From Serripes groenlandicus (taxonomy: Eukaryota; Mollusca; Bivalvia; Cardiida; Cardiidae): a stretch of 64,000 nt of DNA. Below, in pieces: positions 1-10,615 of the stretch. Every line of letters starts with the position of its first letter. Position 1 is the first letter of the stretch. The stretch lies in contig JASEVX010000008.1 of the NCBI GenBank assembly GCA_031761405.1, positions 44,799,317 through 44,863,316 on the forward strand, read 5' to 3'. The position numbers and the translations under genes are program-made. The notes beneath the pieces are model-generated. The model saw nothing but the letters and a program-made list of their open reading frames with translations. It was not told where the DNA came from and searched no databases.

Positions 1-9
1 TTTTTTTAA

Positions 10-2645
10 CAGTTAGCCCAGAATTTCATCTGGAGACTTACTAAGAGGGGATATTATGGTTGATGGTACAAGACATCTGATTTTCGCCACAACCCAGCAG
101 TTTGAACTTCTGTGTAAGGTGAAGACCTAATATATTTCGTTTAAGATGTTCGGAAACATTGTCTATATAAAGAAGGAATTGATAATTTAATTTTTTTTTA
201 AGGTTCTTCGTTCAAGAGACACTTTTGATCAACTGTTCGGGATCCATGCCTTCCTTCAAAAAGAAGGTGATGTAAAACAAGTGCCGCTGGTATTTGTCTT
301 TATGTCAAGACGGAGGTCAAAAGATTACAAGAACATTCTAAATGTAAATAATTTAGGAATTACGATTCACAATTTAAGGTTTTTCGTTCAAGAGACACTT
401 TTGATCAACTGTTCGGGATCCATGCCTTCCTTCAAAAAGAAGATGATGTAAAACAAGTGCCGCTGGTATTTGTCTTTATGTCAAGACGGAGGTCAAAAGA
501 TTACAAGAACATTCTAAATGTAAATAATTTAGGAATTACGATTCACAATTTAAGGTTTTTCGTTCAAGAGACACTTTTGATCAACTGTTCGGGATCCATT
601 CCTTCCTTCAAACAGAAGATGATGTAAAACAAGTGCCGCTGGTATTTGTCTTTATGTCAAGACGGAGGTCAAAAGATTACAAGAACATTCTAAAGGTAAA
701 TAATTTAGGAATTACGATTCACTATTTAACCCTGGTGTATTGTTTCGCAAAGGGACTAGGTGCAAGGTTACTGTAATTGACATTGATCTTGCAAACAGTG
801 TAGATCTAAATCGAACTTTCGCAAACAGTGTAGAGCCTAATCAAACTTGCAAAACTCAGGTTGAACCCCAATGATTATGTAGTAGTATATAACACATAAG
901 TACAAAGTCACGAAGACGGGCGAGCTAAATATCTACACAGTCTGGCGACTTCTTCACAGTAACAATATTTTCGCCAATTCTCTGTATTATGTATACCTTA
1001 TGTTCTGTACCTGTAACATAAAATTATGTTAAATGTAAATGAAATTAAAAAACAAAACATCCACATGACTAAAATAAAACTGGTAAAAAAACAAAAAAAC
1101 AATTATCAAATACTTCTTTTTATCGACAATGTTTTCGAACATCTTAAACGAAACTTAATATAGAAGCTGCCGAATTTGCTTAATGTATACAGGTTGCAAT
1201 TTCTCAAAGACTTTGAATTAACGAACGTTGATTGCATCATGTATCTCAATTAATGTATTAAAGGTATGGTGGAGGATGGCAACATTGACTGAAATTTGTT
1301 TTGATCGATCAATCAATCGAAATAACAATGTATACTTAAAATGAAATTATAATTTTATAATAAAGAATACTTCATTTGTGATTGTAGAAATTGAAGGAAA
1401 TACTCCCCAACCCTCCCAGCGTCCAGAAATGTGTTCTTGACTTCGAGGCTGCGGTGTGGAAAGCAATTCGAAGTGAGTTCTCTGAGGTAAAAGTGACGGG
1501 ATGTGCCTTCCATTGGACACAAGCCGTCTGGGAGAAAGCTCAGGTAGTTAGGTTATTTTTTATGATTTATTCTCTCAAAAAGATTGTTTCAAGTTTAATA
1601 TTTGCGTCACATGCTTGAAGCGATATAAAAGCCAGGTTTTCCTTCCATATTTTGTCCGTTTGCCGACATTTTCAACATTTTCTTGTGCAAATTAAAACTC
1701 GTAACCTATGATATTTTTGTGTAGATATGCAAGATATAATACCTTTTTTTGCTTATTTCTAGAACTTGGGACTCAGTACCCTATACAGGAAGGATGCCAG
1801 TGTGCATAAAGTTATTAGACGTGTTTTAACACTACCTCTCCTTCCTGCAGAACACATTCGACCGGCCTTTATAGACCAAAAGACGGAGGCTGAAGCTCAC
1901 GATAAGTTGACTGAACGTTTCTGTTATATTCAGGAGACGTGGGTTGACGGTACGGTCTGGAAGGCAGAAGATTGATCGGTATACGGGTAGGCCATACGTA
2001 CAAATAATGACTGCGAAGGTAATTATAACTAACATGTAACTTTTTACGTCAATAATTTAATCAAACACAAAATTACTGTATTAATTTTTACAAAAACACG
2101 TGCTATAACAATGTAAACACACACATTCAATGAATCGCAACAAGCTAAGTTCTACCGGGATTAACGCTTTAAAAGAGAGAAATTCTACTTGAAAAACATC
2201 AAAAGATATAAATCATATAAGATGTATAATGACCGAAATAATTGATGACAGATTCTTTTATATTATGTTCATTGAATCCAATGATGACAAAGCTTACTTT
2301 TTTATATTATGTTTATTAAATACATTCGAAATCACAGAGAGTATCCTTTATCCTTTAAAATGCTAACATATAGTTTGTTTTCTTCTTTCAGGATGGCACT
2401 TCAGGCTTAATAACAAATTGACAACTGCGCCGCCATTCTACATGCTTGTAGAAATACTGCACGAGGATGCGTTCTTCCTAAATATACAAATGAAAATGGT
2501 CAGCGACAGGAAATTGAAAAGAAATCAGAAAAAGAGAGCCAAGAAAAGTCAATGCAAGATATTTGAACTATGGTCGGTTAATAAGCATGGGGGAATGTCG
2601 TTGGACAGATTGTTAGGGCAACTTTCGCGTGTTTATGGAAAGTAA
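10..2645 (+). pseudogene. Decayed MULE-type transposase-domain gene, 3' part
   Basis: Exons read by eye: about 10-118 (RHLIFAT, FELLCK), a triplicated exon (203-343, 379-519, 555-695; FDQLFGIHAFLQK, KQVPLVFVFMS), 1388-1543 (LDFEAAVW, GCAFHWTQAVW), 1763-2018 (LYRKDASVHKVIR, IQETWVDGTVW) and 2392-2645 (GWHFRLNN, LLIE-like MLVEIL, KLKRNQKKR, stop TAA). Exons from 1388 on have AG/GT borders and matching phases. The order matches the MULE DDE domain (DFE, CxxH) plus C-terminal tail of a large mollusc family of domesticated or mobile proteins; that family link is from memory. Damage: TGG to TGA and CAG to TAG at about 1973-1993 (residues W and Q expected), and near 120-153 a stop where W is expected with loss of the DGT motif that holds the first catalytic Asp. 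The 5' end lies outside the window. Pseudogene confidence is high, exact function unknown. Confidence 0.8.
200..727 (+). repeat. Three tandem copies of a 176-bp exon-plus-intron unit
   Basis: The unit repeats exactly every 176 bp with few differences. Each copy contains a 47-codon open exon (phase 0 at both ends) preceded by an AAG acceptor and followed by a GTAAAT donor. Copies 1 and 2 end AAT|GTAAAT; copy 3 ends AAG|GTAAAT, the better donor. Copy 3 also carries H-A to H-S and K to T changes. The duplication is therefore a whole exon with its splice sites, inside the MULE-like gene. Confidence 0.92.
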
Positions 2646-2706
2646 ATGAAAAAGTGCTAATTTGAAAAATGTTTTATTTATGAGTTTCTGCATATTCCAT
2701 TATAAG

Positions 2707-2957
2707 GGCCGACCCACGAAAAAACCAACATTATGGACTCTGCGTAATATATCGAACCAGATCAGCCTGCGCAGGCTAATCCGGGCCGACACATTCCGTC
2801 TCAGGGGGTATAGAGGTAAAGAGTGACGAGTCATGAAAAAGAAAATCCAAAGGAGGCGAAAAGTGTCTGTCCGGGTTAGCCTGCGCGACATGCTTAGGCT
2901 GATCCGGTTCAATACTTAACGCAGATTCAATAATGTTGGTTTTCTTGTGGAACGGCT
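2707..2957. mobile_element. MITE, family A (GCAGGCTGATC family)
   Basis: About 250 bp with roughly 36-bp imperfect terminal inverted repeats: the left end reads GGCCGACCCACGAAAA then CCAACATTATGG, and the right end is its complement ending TTGTGGAACGGCT. The interior has the palindromic core CAGCCTGCGCAGGCTAATC. Related copies lie at 19067-19277, 57181-57433 and in part at 62217-62300. No coding capacity. Confidence 0.75.
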
Positions 2958-3239
2958 TATTATTAATGTGCAAACTCGCCTCTTGCCGTAATTGTTGCAC
3001 TCTTCAATAAATATGATTTTCCATATGTTTACTGTTTGTCGTCTACTGCATTTTTTTTAAATATGTGAAAACGGTAAATATGTACAAATGATGGATTGCT
3101 TTTTGAAAATGTTTAGTATATTTGATATATGTGTCGTGTTTGTATGTGTATATATTTGATTTATATTCTGGCCTTTTCCCTAAACTAGTTTATTATTAAT
3201 CAAACTAAACAAACTTGTGATAAAATAAAAGAATTGAAT

Positions 3240-3960
3240 TTGCAACACTTAATATTTAACTACTATGTTTTCAACACTTATTAAAATCTCACTTTCGAAA
3301 AATCGTCTGCGGTTGTCACAGATAAAAAGCATATTATTATCATATCATTTTGGCGTATTTGCAGCAGGCGACTTGAAAACATAGTGGCAAATTATTTAAC
3401 CATTGCTTTGAAAAACAAATAAAATCTCAACTCTTAACCCTTTCCCTCATATAGACATTTTCTGACGCCTCTGCAGCAGGCGGCTTTTTGAAAACATGGA
3501 GACAAAAGAAGAAATTGCTCAAAACAAGCAATTTCTCATTGAGTTACCATGTTTTCAACTCTATTCAATTATTGTACTTTCATTTAAAGGCAATTTTTTC
3601 CAATTTTGTTCGGGTATGTTTTCAAAGTCGTTTGCTGCAGAGTTGTTGTATGTAGGAAATTATTAAAAGTACGTCTGCATTTGACACAGATCAAAGGTGT
3701 ATAATTATGAACATAGCGTGGATCTTTACCACATGTTCACGTGTTTATAGCAGACAACTTTAGAGAAACATATTGGCAAAAGAAGAAATTTCTCAAAACG
3801 AGCAATTCTTTGTTTGTCACAATATTTACTATTCTGTTCAATTATTATACTTATATTTTTAGAGATTTTCCATAACTTTTTCCAAGATGTATGTTAAGTT
3901 CTCTGCGGCACATTTTTTCTTTGTGAAATAAGGTATGTGATAAAATAAAATTTAAAACAA
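3240..3960. mobile_element. Cluster of degenerate TTAA-flanked MITEs (family B)
   Basis: The best copy is 3434-3666, starting TTAACCCTTTCCCTCATA and ending in a degraded complement. It shares the family's interior words (GCAGCAGGCGGCTTT, GAAATTGCTC, CAATTTCTC, TTTTCAAAGTCG). Flanking stretches 3240-3420 and 3670-3960 carry the same words in more decayed form, so two or three copies are adjacent. The TTAA flanks and CCCTTT ends are typical of piggyBac-superfamily MITEs; that assignment is inference. Confidence 0.6.
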
Positions 3961-4936
3961 TTCAGCTTGATTATTGATAGTCTTGGACTTAAACTAAGTT
4001 TGTATATTTTCCCCCTAAATAAAATGAAACTTTTTAAAAGAAAAATTGTTATTTTCTTTTTAAACTAAGGCCAATAATCTTACAATACTCATATGTATAT
4101 ACATGTACTTTTTTTTCTAATATTTGCTACCTCCCAACTAATAAACGTTCCATCGCTATGAAACAATGCACATTTATGCAAACATCTTCGGCAAAAAGAA
4201 AATTGGCGAAGCTTAGACATATGAAGAAAATGATCATGTTATCTATATAAGAACAATAAGGTTTGAAAATGAAACACTTCGATGAGTAGCCTCTGCTTTA
4301 AACACTAAAATGGAAAATCATTTTGTTTTCAAGAGGGACTACTATCCCCCTAATAAGTATTAGAAGCCTAGAAAAGAATAATATGGATAATTATGAATCT
4401 ACGAAGATAGTTTAAATGTATGCTGATTTTGTTATTTCATTTCTGATTGCAGAGTTCATCCAATAAATAGATTGCAAATTGTATTGATATCTCTTGGAAG
4501 TCAGACAGCACATGTGACCTACTGTTGTTGATTTGACCCCCAATTATCTAGTTAATGACATCTGCGATGCCCCTTTCTCCAACCATTTATCAATAGTTTC
4601 GCAAACATGATTGAGAAGGATAAACTTTTTTGGGATATCTTTTTTAGACAAATATGAAATGAGATACCATTTGAGATGTATTTTCACTCTGTTTATTGAT
4701 GATTAAATAAGACATGATTAGCAGTTTCTTATATTCTTTTAACTTTGTGGATTAAGTGACAATGATGACTAACATTAGTATACAGGTAGGTATGTGGAAG
4801 TTAATCTTGATCCTCAAAATTTGACAAAGGAGACCTGATTCAGCGTCTTCTAGATACAACATACCATTCATCATTACAGAAGTTTAATTTTTAATAACAT
4901 GCTGCCTGCCATCCACATTTTTGGTTATATGTTATA
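3961..4936. other. AT-rich stretch, nothing recognised
   Basis: I see no coding exon, tRNA head, TIR pair or tandem array here. Short polypyrimidine runs and ordinary AT-rich sequence only. Confidence 0.5.
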
Positions 4937-5108
4937 GGGTACGAAACAGCCGATGTTGGTTTGATTACGAAAGAGCATATATATTTTCGGTAACGAAGCA
5001 GCCAATACATTTTCGGTTACGAAACAGCCAATATATTTTCGGGTACGAAACAGCCGATTTTTATTTCGGGTACGAAACAACCAATTTAGTTAAGGGTACA
5101 AAACATTT
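4937..5108 (+). repeat. Minisatellite, about 26-bp unit
   Basis: Six or so diverged units of the form GGGTACGAAACAGCCAATAT plus ATTTTC, spaced 26-27 bp. The open frame through it (76 codons) is a by-product of the repeat and is not called as a gene. Confidence 0.8.
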
Positions 5109-5640
5109 GACAATACATGTGTTAATGAATAGCAGTGATGACATTTTTTAATTACAATGTATGTGTTCATGAATAACAGTGATGACCTCAAAAACAGTGA
5201 AATACATGTACTGCTATGATTTCTTTATGATGAATAGTATTAAAATGTTTTCATTGCCATCAGATACATTTTAACAGATGGCTTGTGTTCTTCTACTTTA
5301 TTGCAGGAAAGAAAATGCAGTCCAGTGTTGGACAAGGAAGGCTGTTACAAGGATTTCCAAGACATTTATGGAACAGAAACCACTGATAAAGATAGGTCAT
5401 CACCGAAGGTTAAACCCCATGCGTCTGAGAGAGATAAAACGTTTTATTTTATCTTTGTTGGTGGTAGGCTTGGTGATGGTTTCTTGCAATTTTTCTACTT
5501 CATAAAATAGCTTCTTTCCTTTCAAATGAAACCTCAAATAGATTACACTTGATATGCAAGAATTAGCATGGATGCAAATACAATTTTGTCCAGATTTGAA
5601 TGCTGGAAGATTTTTTAACACTTCATTTAATAGTTGTAAT

Positions 5641-5812
5641 GGGCTAAGACTATGTGGAAAAGCAGCCAGTTGTTTGGGAAGATTGTTGTGTGGAGTACTG
5701 GTGTGAGAAAACCAGGGAATACATGAGTAGGTGAACTGGCCGCCATGATATGACTCGAGAAATTGTTAAAAACGGCGTTAAACCCCAATCAATCAATCAA
5801 TTAATTAGTTGT
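5641..5812 (+). mobile_element. SINE, 5'-truncated copy
   Basis: Matches the body and tail of the tRNA-headed SINE at 55083-55348: GGGCTAAGACTATGTGGAAA, GTGAGAAAACCAGGGA, GTGAACTGGCCGCC, GTTAAAAACGGCGTTAAACC, then an ATCA-repeat tail. The tRNA-like head is missing. Confidence 0.8.
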
Positions 5813-6507
5813 CTGTAGCCAATTTTCAATTTTCTGCACCTTTAAATAACAGCACATCATTGTACATAACTTTTCATGATCAACAAATATATGTTTAAAC
5901 TTTACTTTAAAATATGAGTTATATGATTATGCACTGTATATTCAACATACATATTTACAAACAATATACTATAAAGACAATGTTGTATTTACAATTCCAT
6001 GCATATAGAGATCTGGTTAAATAAATAAAATGTGTTTAGATTGTACAACTAAGTCTGTGTGTCAGGTTCCGCATTCCGATTTGAACCGAAATCACTAATC
6101 ATAAAGAAAAGTGTTAACAATTTCACCATATTTAGGATGCACCCCGACACAACAGACCCTGTAACCTATAAATACAAATCAAAAACAGAAAATGTCGGGT
6201 ATATCTTCCATTTCTAGGAAAAGTGAGACACTTTGTTATATGTGTGGAGTGTGGAAAGCGCAGGGTAGTGTACTCCAATGCCAAGCTCAGCAGATGTCAG
6301 GAAAATGCCATCCAGCGGGTCACTGAAGAGTTGTTGTACGTGTGCGGCAATTGTCTTTTCCCTGGTTGGGAATTTCAGGACTCGGTATTTGTGGAGGAGG
6401 GTTTGTCATGCACCACTGGAATAGAGACAACTTATTATGCAGGTTTGTTGGAACACAACTGGACATGTTCCTTTAATACTGTTGTCCGCAGTGTAGAAAT
6501 TCTTTAG

Positions 6508-6791
6508 CTTTTGATTGATTTGGGTTTAACACCGTTTAACACCGTTTTTAACAATATCACGGCGGCCAGTTCACCTACTTAGTCGTTTCCTGGTTTTCTC
6601 ACACCAGTACTCAACACAACAATCTTCCCAAGCAACTAGCTGCTTTTACACATAGACTAAGCCGATTGGCGAAAGACAAATGATGCATGTCGCATTGACT
6701 TTTGTCAAACGTTGGAAAGAAAGTTGGCCGAGCCGGAATTCGAACTCACAACCCCTGGATTGACAGCACGCGTCGCTACCGAGGCTCGGCC
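6508..6791 (-). mobile_element. Full-length tRNA-headed SINE
   Basis: Reverse orientation. On the minus strand it starts with a tRNA-like head (A-box region ending near 6785, B box as GAGTTCGAATTCC), then the body shared with 55083-55348, and a tail of ATCAAT. It lies between exon B and the last exon of the cysteine-rich gene. Confidence 0.82.
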
Positions 6792-7353
6792 TTTAGCTTT
6801 TGAGATTATTTAGATATGAAAGGCCTGAATTCTTTTTTAGATATGAAAGCTTCTATTGTATTAATTTGTAAACCTTTTTCTTTCAAAAAGCCCCATGTAA
6901 ATATATTTAGTATATATAAGTTGCGAATGATGAACCAGAAATTAAAATCAGAATATACTGTTGTACGGCCAATATGTAAGACGTGTTTAAACAGTGGAAA
7001 GACACCAGCTCCAAGAAATTCATTGAAAGTGGGCAAGAAAAGGAAACGATGAACATAAATGAAATATGGTTTATAAACAATGAACATTAATGGTTATATT
7101 AGTGCTTAAAACCTCTCGTATTTCCAAATGTGTACAGTGAAAAAAAAAAGTTCCATGGTGATTTTTGTTTCATCTTTTTTCCCTTCTCCGACCCTGCAAT
7201 TTTTGTTCAGGTACAGTACAGTTAAGTCGCCAATAACGGATCTTCCCCAATAGCGGAGTTTTTTTTTTGTAACCTCTCACAAGAAATACAGAACGATTTA
7301 TTTTAAAACTGTTGACATCAGAATGAAGTGCCTTTATCTACATGTCGAAAAAA

Positions 7354-8944
7354 CAAACAAGAGGGCCATGATGGCCCTTGAATCGCTCACCTGATTTTTT
7401 TTTTTTTTTTTCACTTTAGCTATATAAGCCTCGCCCCCTGGCAGCCATAGTTTCCGACCAATCAACTTGGCTTGAAGGAATCTGATAGAGGGTCACCCTA
7501 GGAACATTTCTACAAAATTATTTGAAAATCGGCCAGATACTTTTGGAGGAGAAGATTTTTTGAAGTTTTCACTATAGCCATATAATGCAAAATAGCCCTG
7601 CCTACTGGCGGCCATGTTTTTTGACCAATCAACATGGCTTGAAGGAATCTGAAAGTGGGTCATCCAAGGAACATTTCTACAAAATTATTTGAAAATCGGG
7701 CTGACACTTTTGGAGAAGAAGATTTTTTAAGTTTGCACTATAGCCATATAAGGCAAAATAGCCCCCCCCCCCCCCCCCCCCCTGGCGGCCATGTTTTTCG
7801 ACCAATCAACATGGCTTGAAGGAATCTGATAGAGAGTCACCCAAGGAACATTTCTACAAAATCATTTGAAAATCAGCCTGACACTATCGGAGGAGAAGAT
7901 TTTTTAAGTTTTCACTTTAGCCATATAAGGCAAAATAGCCCCGCCCCCCTGGCGGCCGTGTTTTTTTACCAATCAACATGGCTTGAAGGAATCTGGTAGA
8001 GGGTCATCCAAGGAACATTTCTACAAAATTAATTGAAAATCTGCCAAACAGTTTGGGAGAAGAAGAATTTTGAAGTTTTTTTCGTTTCGTTGCCATGGAA
8101 ACCAGAATTCTGCATGGATCCCTAAAATTTGAAGGAATTCTGGTGAGGTCATTAAGAGGATGCTTTCTGTGAAGTTTCATCCCAATTGACCGACTGGTTA
8201 CTGAGGAGAAGATGTTGAAGATTTTTTAAGTTTTCACCTTTGGCCATATAAGGCAAAATAGGCCCCGCCCCCTGGCGGCCATGTTTTTCGACCAATCAAC
8301 ATTGCTTGAAGGAATCTGATAGAGGGTCACCCAAGGAACATTTCTACAAAATTATTTGAAAATCGGCCTGACACTTATGGAGGAGAAGATTTTTTAAGTT
8401 TTCATTATAGCCAAAAAGGCAAAATAGCCCCGCCCCCTGGCGGCCATGTTTATTGACCAATCAACATGGCTTGAAGGAATCTGATAGAGGGTCACCTAAG
8501 GAACATTTCTACAAAATTATTTGAAAATCGGCCTTACACTTTCGGAGGAGAAGATTTTTTAAGTTTTCACTATAGCCATATAAGGCAAAATAGCCCCGCC
8601 CCCCCTGGCGGCCATGTTTTTCGACCAATCAACACGGCTTGAAGGAATCTGATAGAGGGTCATCCAAGGAACATTTCTACAAAATTATTTGAAAATCTGC
8701 CAACCAATTCGGGAGAAGAAGAATTTTGAAGTTTTTTCGGTTTCGTTGCCATGGAAACCAGAATTTTGCATGGATCCCAAAAATTTGAAGGAATTCTGGT
8801 GAGGTCATTGAGAGGATGCTTTCTGTGAAGTTTCATCCAAATTGACCCACTGGTTACTGAGGAGAAGAAGTTGACGCACGACGGACGACGGACAAAAGGC
8901 GATCACAATAACTCACCTTGAGCAAAGCTCAGGTGAGCTAAAAA
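7354..8944. mobile_element. Hairpin-ended dispersed repeat with internal 165-180-bp units
   Basis: Begins AACAAGAGGGCCATGATGGC (itself palindromic) then CGCTCACCTGA, ends with hairpin TCACCTTGAGCAAAGCTCAG then GTGAGCTAAAAA. Seven internal units marked by CTGGCGGCCATGTTTTTCGA lie at 7437, 7605, 7783, 7950, 8272, 8436 and 8606, spaced 164-178 bp except one 322-bp step carrying an extra CCATGGAAACCAGAATTCTG block. The same family occurs at 40757-41823 and 50693-52153. Repeated-core elements of this kind are common in bivalves and are often linked to Helitron-like non-autonomous elements; that link is inference. Confidence 0.85.
7762..7782 (+). repeat. Poly-C run (21 C)
   Basis: Uninterrupted C run replacing the CCCCGCCCC segment of a repeat unit. 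A longer run sits at the same place in the 50693-52153 copy. Confidence 0.95.
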
Positions 8945-9927
8945 GTTCATTCAAATCGAAAGTAAATAAAATCTATCAAACTGGAAAGCTTGCAAACTAC
9001 ACGAACATTCTGAGAATAGTCCATCTGTAAACTACAGAAAACAAATTCTGTCCATAGAAGTAAGTATTTTACATTTTATTTGGTTGAAATCAATTTGATG
9101 TGGAGTCGCCAATAGCGAATAGCTGAACCGTGAAGATGACAATAATTGGGGATCATCTCAAAACTGTTTTGAACTGTCAAACTGCGTATTTTCATGCATT
9201 ATGTTTGTTTTTATGGTTGTACAAATGTATTTGAAGGCAGAAGGATTGAATTAGCGAAAAATATATGAAATAATAGATGTGAGATTCGCTGTTTTTCTCT
9301 GTACATTGTATATTGTAATACATTTGGATTGATCATTAACATTTTTATTATGCATATGCTTTAAGGCAAACTAATTTGAACATTTTGTTCATTCAGACAT
9401 TGTATATTTCAATAAATAAATACATAAATAAATGTGAAAATGGAATCTATATAAATATAAGTAAATAAATTGATAAATTACTAAATAAACAAATAGATAT
9501 ACATTTAAATAAATATAATGAGACGATTCTAAATATTGTTTCTAAGTAATGTGTGCACATGGCTTATTTAAATTAAGTTTTACATGTTTACAATTAAAGG
9601 TAAAGTAGTTCAATTTCACAGTCTGGAGGAACAGACAGTGCTTCAATTTCACAACCTGAAGGAACAGACAAACATTCAATGACACTTGCTAATGCTGTAA
9701 TAAAAGGCTACCATGCATTTCAAATAAAACCTGTAAAACCAGTACCTTTAACTGTGGACAGAGTATACAAATATCCATGATGAAAATGCATGTTTGGTCT
9801 GGTTGCCACCACTTGGTCATTTTCCAAAACACATGCATTCTGAATATAGAGATACTAAAAGACAATTAAAGCTTGAAGATATCGCTGGATTACCAGTTGG
9901 ACATGTACCAAGACCTTTGTCTGGTTA

Positions 9928-10615
9928 GGCTAAAAAATAAATATGTGTGGTTCAGGTAACCCTACCTTCCCTATTTTTTGGGGCCGACCCTAGAACTTTT
10001 TATCGATTTTGGGAACTAAAATAATTGAGTACGAAACTGAAACGCTGGAAAGCGTTTATCGATCGTAATAAAACAAACATGGCGGCGGCCACAGTGTTCG
10101 CCGTGACGGTAGAAAACGCGTCCAAAGCCCTTCAAAACGAATTATGAAGGCAGTCATCAACTCATCTACCGTCGGGGAAGTTTTTGCGAGAATTATTGCA
10201 TATATTGATGAGATGTCTTGAATGTGCATATAGCACACATTTGTAACCACTTACGTCTGTAACAACTTGCTTCTGAAGAAAAGAAAAATGAAGAAAAACA
10301 AGCAAATTCAGAGAATTATGGTCCCCCGCCAGGGTCAAGGTCACAAGGTCAAAAAAATTGGTATTGATGGAAAGGGGTTGTCACAAGGAATACACATGTG
10401 AAATATGAAAGCAGTACCTATTACGGTTCAGAAGTTATGACCAAGGTTAAAGTTTTTGTGACAGCGTGACGGAGGGACTGACGGATGAGAAATAATAGTC
10501 CCCACGCTTTCGCTAAAAGCGGGGGACAAAAAAAAAAAAAAAAAAAAAAAAAAGCCTACCTACCCTTTTTCTTTGACCAATGTTACCTGAACCACACATA
10601 TATATCTTTTTAGCC
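9928..10615. mobile_element. PIF/Harbinger-like MITE with TTA duplication
   Basis: TIRs of about 38 bp start GGCTAAAAA and include ATATGTGTGGTTCAGGTAAC. Both sides carry TTA (9925-9927 and 10616-10618), the usual PIF/Harbinger target. Excision restores an open reading frame across the host fragment, so the borders are exact. It contains a nested TIR unit (10321-10527) and a short ATG-initiated sequence near 10079. Confidence 0.82.
10321..10552. mobile_element. Nested short repeat with GTCCCCCGC ends and poly-A
   Basis: GTCCCCCGC at 10321 and its complement GCGGGGGAC ending at 10527 bound a 207-bp unit that includes a hairpin near 10505-10525 and AAGGTCAAGGTCA-type words seen in other tandem-core repeats here. 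A run of about 25 A follows immediately. Confidence 0.65.

Larger units (their letters stand above)
5307..7052 (+). pseudogene. Cysteine-rich gene family member, exons of the 3' part, SINE-interrupted
   Basis: Exon A 5307-5463 follows TTGCAG and encodes CSPVLDKEG then DIYGTETTDKDR. Its donor G|GTAGGC and the acceptor TTTCTAG of exon B (6218-6442) join in phase to read VGG-KVRHFVICVECGKRR. Exon B continues CGNCLFP, LSCTTGIETTYYA, then donor G|GTTTGT. A third exon ends at 7052 (EYTVVRPICKTCLNSGK, basic tail KVGKKRKR, stop). CxxC pairs suggest a zinc-binding fold. I recall similar uncharacterised proteins in molluscs and cnidarians but have no functional name. A SINE (6508-6791) sits in the last intron and a CxxC-bearing exon expected there is not found. 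Probably a partial, decayed copy; the transcript start is not seen. Confidence 0.6.

Noticed and set aside
200..727. CRISPR-like direct repeats
   Set aside because: Units are 176 bp, contiguous, contain an exon with splice sites, and the genome is eukaryotic.
7354..8944. Firm Helitron assignment
   Set aside because: The end hairpin followed by CTAA is suggestive, but no TC start, no A-T target evidence and no Rep/helicase protein are seen.
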